Positions 62,464 to 64,000 of a stretch of DNA of 64,000 nucleotides are shown one piece after another. Position 1 is the first letter of the stretch, and each line of letters starts with the position of its first letter. Origin of the DNA: JBJXGE01 sp046154185 (lineage in GTDB: Bacteria > Planctomycetota > UBA8108 > UBA1146 > JAJFFE01); assembly GCA_046154185.1 (NCBI GenBank), contig JBJXGE010000012.1, positions 117,783 through 181,782 on the forward strand, written 5' to 3'. The translations under genes and the position numbers were made by a program. The notes under the pieces were generated by a model that searched no databases, had not been told where the DNA came from, and was given only the letters and a program-made list of their open reading frames with translations.

Positions 62464-63894
62464 TTGATCAAAGTGGATTCGGCGGCGGATCAAGTCAATG
62501 TGGCAAAAGTCTATGAGGCTGGCCAAGAGCAAGTCTTCGAATATTGGGACGAGCTCAACTCCGATCAGCGCCGGTCGTTGCTGACGCAACTCGACGCGAT
62601 CGACTTTCAGGAGTTCGGACGGCTCGTCCGGACGCACTTGCTCGATCCAGAAAAAAACGACGCAAGCTCGACACTCGAAGAACTCAAGCCAGCGGAGATG
62701 ATTCCGACGCAGGGTTCGACGCATCTCGCACAAGAACGACAACTCGCGCAGCGCGTCGGATTCGAGACACTTCGCCGCGGCGAGGTCGGCATTTTGCTCG
62801 TGGCTGGCGGCCAAGGCACGCGCCTGCAATTCGATGGCCCGAAGGGGCTCTTTCCGCTCGGGCCGCTGAGCGGTCGCACGCTCTTTCAATATCTCGCTGA
62901 GAAAATTCGTGCACTCCAATTGCGGGTCAAACGCAACCTCACTTGGATCATCATGACGAGCCCGGCGAATCACGAGGAGACCGTCAGCTATATCCAGACG
63001 CATGGCTTCTTCGGATTGCATCCCAGCGATGTCATTTTTCGCGCGCAGGGAATGCTGCCGAGCGTCGATCCGCGCCGCGCGAAAATGTTACTGACGGCGA
63101 AGCACGAAATCGCCTTGAGCCCCAACGGACATGGCGGCGCGATTCGCGTGCTGCAGGCGCTCGGTCCGGAATTGGAGAAGCGCGGCGTTCGCCATATTTT
63201 TACGCACCAAGTCGATAATCCGCTCGTGCGGATGTGCGACCCGACGTTCGTCGGATTTCATGTGCTACGGCAATCGCAGTTCTCTTCGAAGGCCGTGGCA
63301 AAACGTCACGCGGACGAAAAGGTCGGCGTCTTTTGCCGGAGCGGCTTGGCGCTGCGAGTCGTCGAATACACCGAGTTGACGCCGCAAGCGCGAACGGCGC
63401 TCGATGCCACCGGTCGGCTGGCGTTTCGTGCCGGCAATATTGCGCAGCACATCATTTCCATGGAGTTTCTCTGCGGAGACGCCGCCGCCGGCAACTTCAA
63501 TGTGCCGTATCACGTGGCGCGCAAGGCGCTCCGGTATCTACGCAATGGCGCGCCGGTCGCTGCGGATAGACCGAATTCGGTTCGGTTCGAATCGTTTCTG
63601 TTCGATGCCATTCCGTATGCGAAGAATCCGATCGTCGTCGAGGCCCTGCGCGAGCGCGAGTTCGCGCCGGTGAAAAACCTCAGCGGCGAAGACTCACCCG
63701 ACGAGTGTCGCGGGCTGCTGACGGCGGAATGGGCGCGCTGGTTTGCCGAGAGCGGCGTCGTGTTCCCGCCGTCGCAAGGCGGTTCGAAGTACCCCGTCGA
63801 GATCAGTCCGCTGTTCGCCGATAGCGCGGAAGAACTGCGCGATCGGCTCGCCGAACGAACGTTTGATCTGCGCGCGCCAGTGGTCCTCGAGTGA
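62464..63894 (+). CDS. UDP-N-acetylglucosamine/UDP-sugar pyrophosphorylase, eukaryotic-type
   Basis: 476 residues from TTG 62464, chosen for the AGGAG six bases upstream. LLVAGGQGTRLQFDGPKGLF is the uridylyltransferase nucleotide motif; SPNGHGGAI, FTHQVDNPLVRMCDP and KNPIVVEALREREFAPVKNL follow the UDPGP (UAP1-like) family. It is not the bacterial GlmU type. It converts a sugar-1-phosphate and UTP to a UDP-sugar, most likely GlcNAc-1-P. Such UAP1-like enzymes are common in Planctomycetota. The N-terminal 95 residues are the usual helical extension (VYEAGQEQVFEYWDELNSDQ). Confidence 0.92.
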   Translation: MIKVDSAADQVNVAKVYEAGQEQVFEYWDELNSDQRRSLLTQLDAIDFQEFGRLVRTHLLDPEKNDASSTLEELKPAEMIPTQGSTHLAQERQLAQRVGFETLRRGEVGILLVAGGQGTRLQFDGPKGLFPLGPLSGRTLFQYLAEKIRALQLRVKRNLTWIIMTSPANHEETVSYIQTHGFFGLHPSDVIFRAQGMLPSVDPRRAKMLLTAKHEIALSPNGHGGAIRVLQALGPELEKRGVRHIFTHQVDNPLVRMCDPTFVGFHVLRQSQFSSKAVAKRHADEKVGVFCRSGLALRVVEYTELTPQARTALDATGRLAFRAGNIAQHIISMEFLCGDAAAGNFNVPYHVARKALRYLRNGAPVAADRPNSVRFESFLFDAIPYAKNPIVVEALREREFAPVKNLSGEDSPDECRGLLTAEWARWFAESGVVFPPSQGGSKYPVEISPLFADSAEELRDRLAERTFDLRAPVVLE

Positions 63895-63947
63895 ATTGCG
63901 TGCCAGAATAACGCCCGCCCGAAAAACTCGGACGCGCTCGACGACCC

Positions 63948-64000
63948 GTGCACGACACAACGCTGAAACGACAGTTCATGACGCCCAGCTTCCGCGTTCA
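63948..64000 (+). CDS. possible start of a further gene, truncated by the window edge
   Basis: An open frame from GTG 63948 reads HDTTLKRQFMTPSFRV to the end of the window; an in-frame ATG is also present. No ribosome-binding site is evident and the stretch is too short to identify. It follows the pyrophosphorylase by 53 bases on the same strand. Confidence 0.2.
   Translation, partial: MHDTTLKRQFMTPSFRV

Overview
The window is high-G+C bacterial chromosome, most probably from an uncultured member of the Planctomycetota. The main reasons are the exported proteins carrying dockerin-like repeats with the C-terminal pattern 'PYPDCG-x-D-x6-LxCxxFxxC', very large exported beta-rich proteins, a YfbK-type VWA protein fused to an anti-sigma head, and several kinase-like and Peptidase-MA-like exported proteins. 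No rRNA, tRNA, prophage, intact insertion sequence or CRISPR array was seen. Genus-level placement is not possible from what I can read.

Layout. (1) 1-7593: a propionyl-CoA to succinyl-CoA module. A MerR regulator and the start of a YbgC-like thioesterase read leftward. Biotin ligase, both methylmalonyl-CoA mutase subunits, the epimerase, and the propionyl-CoA carboxylase beta chain, biotin carboxylase and biotin carrier read rightward, almost all overlapping or abutting. The biotin ligase sits with its likely targets. (2) 7605-15556: surface and secreted proteins (pseudopilin, small lipoprotein, large repeat lipoprotein, beta-helix dockerin protein, dockerin/cohesin-like protein), with a graveyard of broken genes at 10.6-11.4 kb that includes a decayed UPF0175 antitoxin. 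(3) 15623-30103, leftward: an ECF sigma factor, an anti-sigma/VWA fusion, and two giant exported membrane proteins that together carry three copies of one module. The start/stop overlaps suggest one operon, and this is the best candidate here for an undescribed system. (4) 30550-36079: an oligopeptidase A-like peptidase, a MITE-like inverted repeat, two membrane proteins, and a thioredoxin-like protein whose WxGPC motif has an in-frame TGA followed by a bacterial SECIS-like hairpin, i.e. a probable selenoprotein.

(5) 36283-49378, leftward: electron transfer flavoprotein etfB-etfA between two histidine kinases, an NAD-glutamate dehydrogenase shorter than the usual 180-kDa class, and a membrane kinase / OmpR regulator / TPR protein operon. 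(6) 49473-57069, leftward: a membrane-anchored pseudokinase followed by two paralogous exported HExxH peptidase-like proteins. (7) 57276-63894: housekeeping genes (uvrB, nadC, UDP-sugar pyrophosphorylase) with small exported proteins, a helix-hairpin-helix protein and a DUF192 lipoprotein.

Together the metabolic genes point to a heterotroph that can oxidise propionyl-CoA precursors (branched-chain amino acids, odd-chain acids) and glutamate. The rest is dominated by envelope sensing, secreted proteins and membrane-associated proteolysis.
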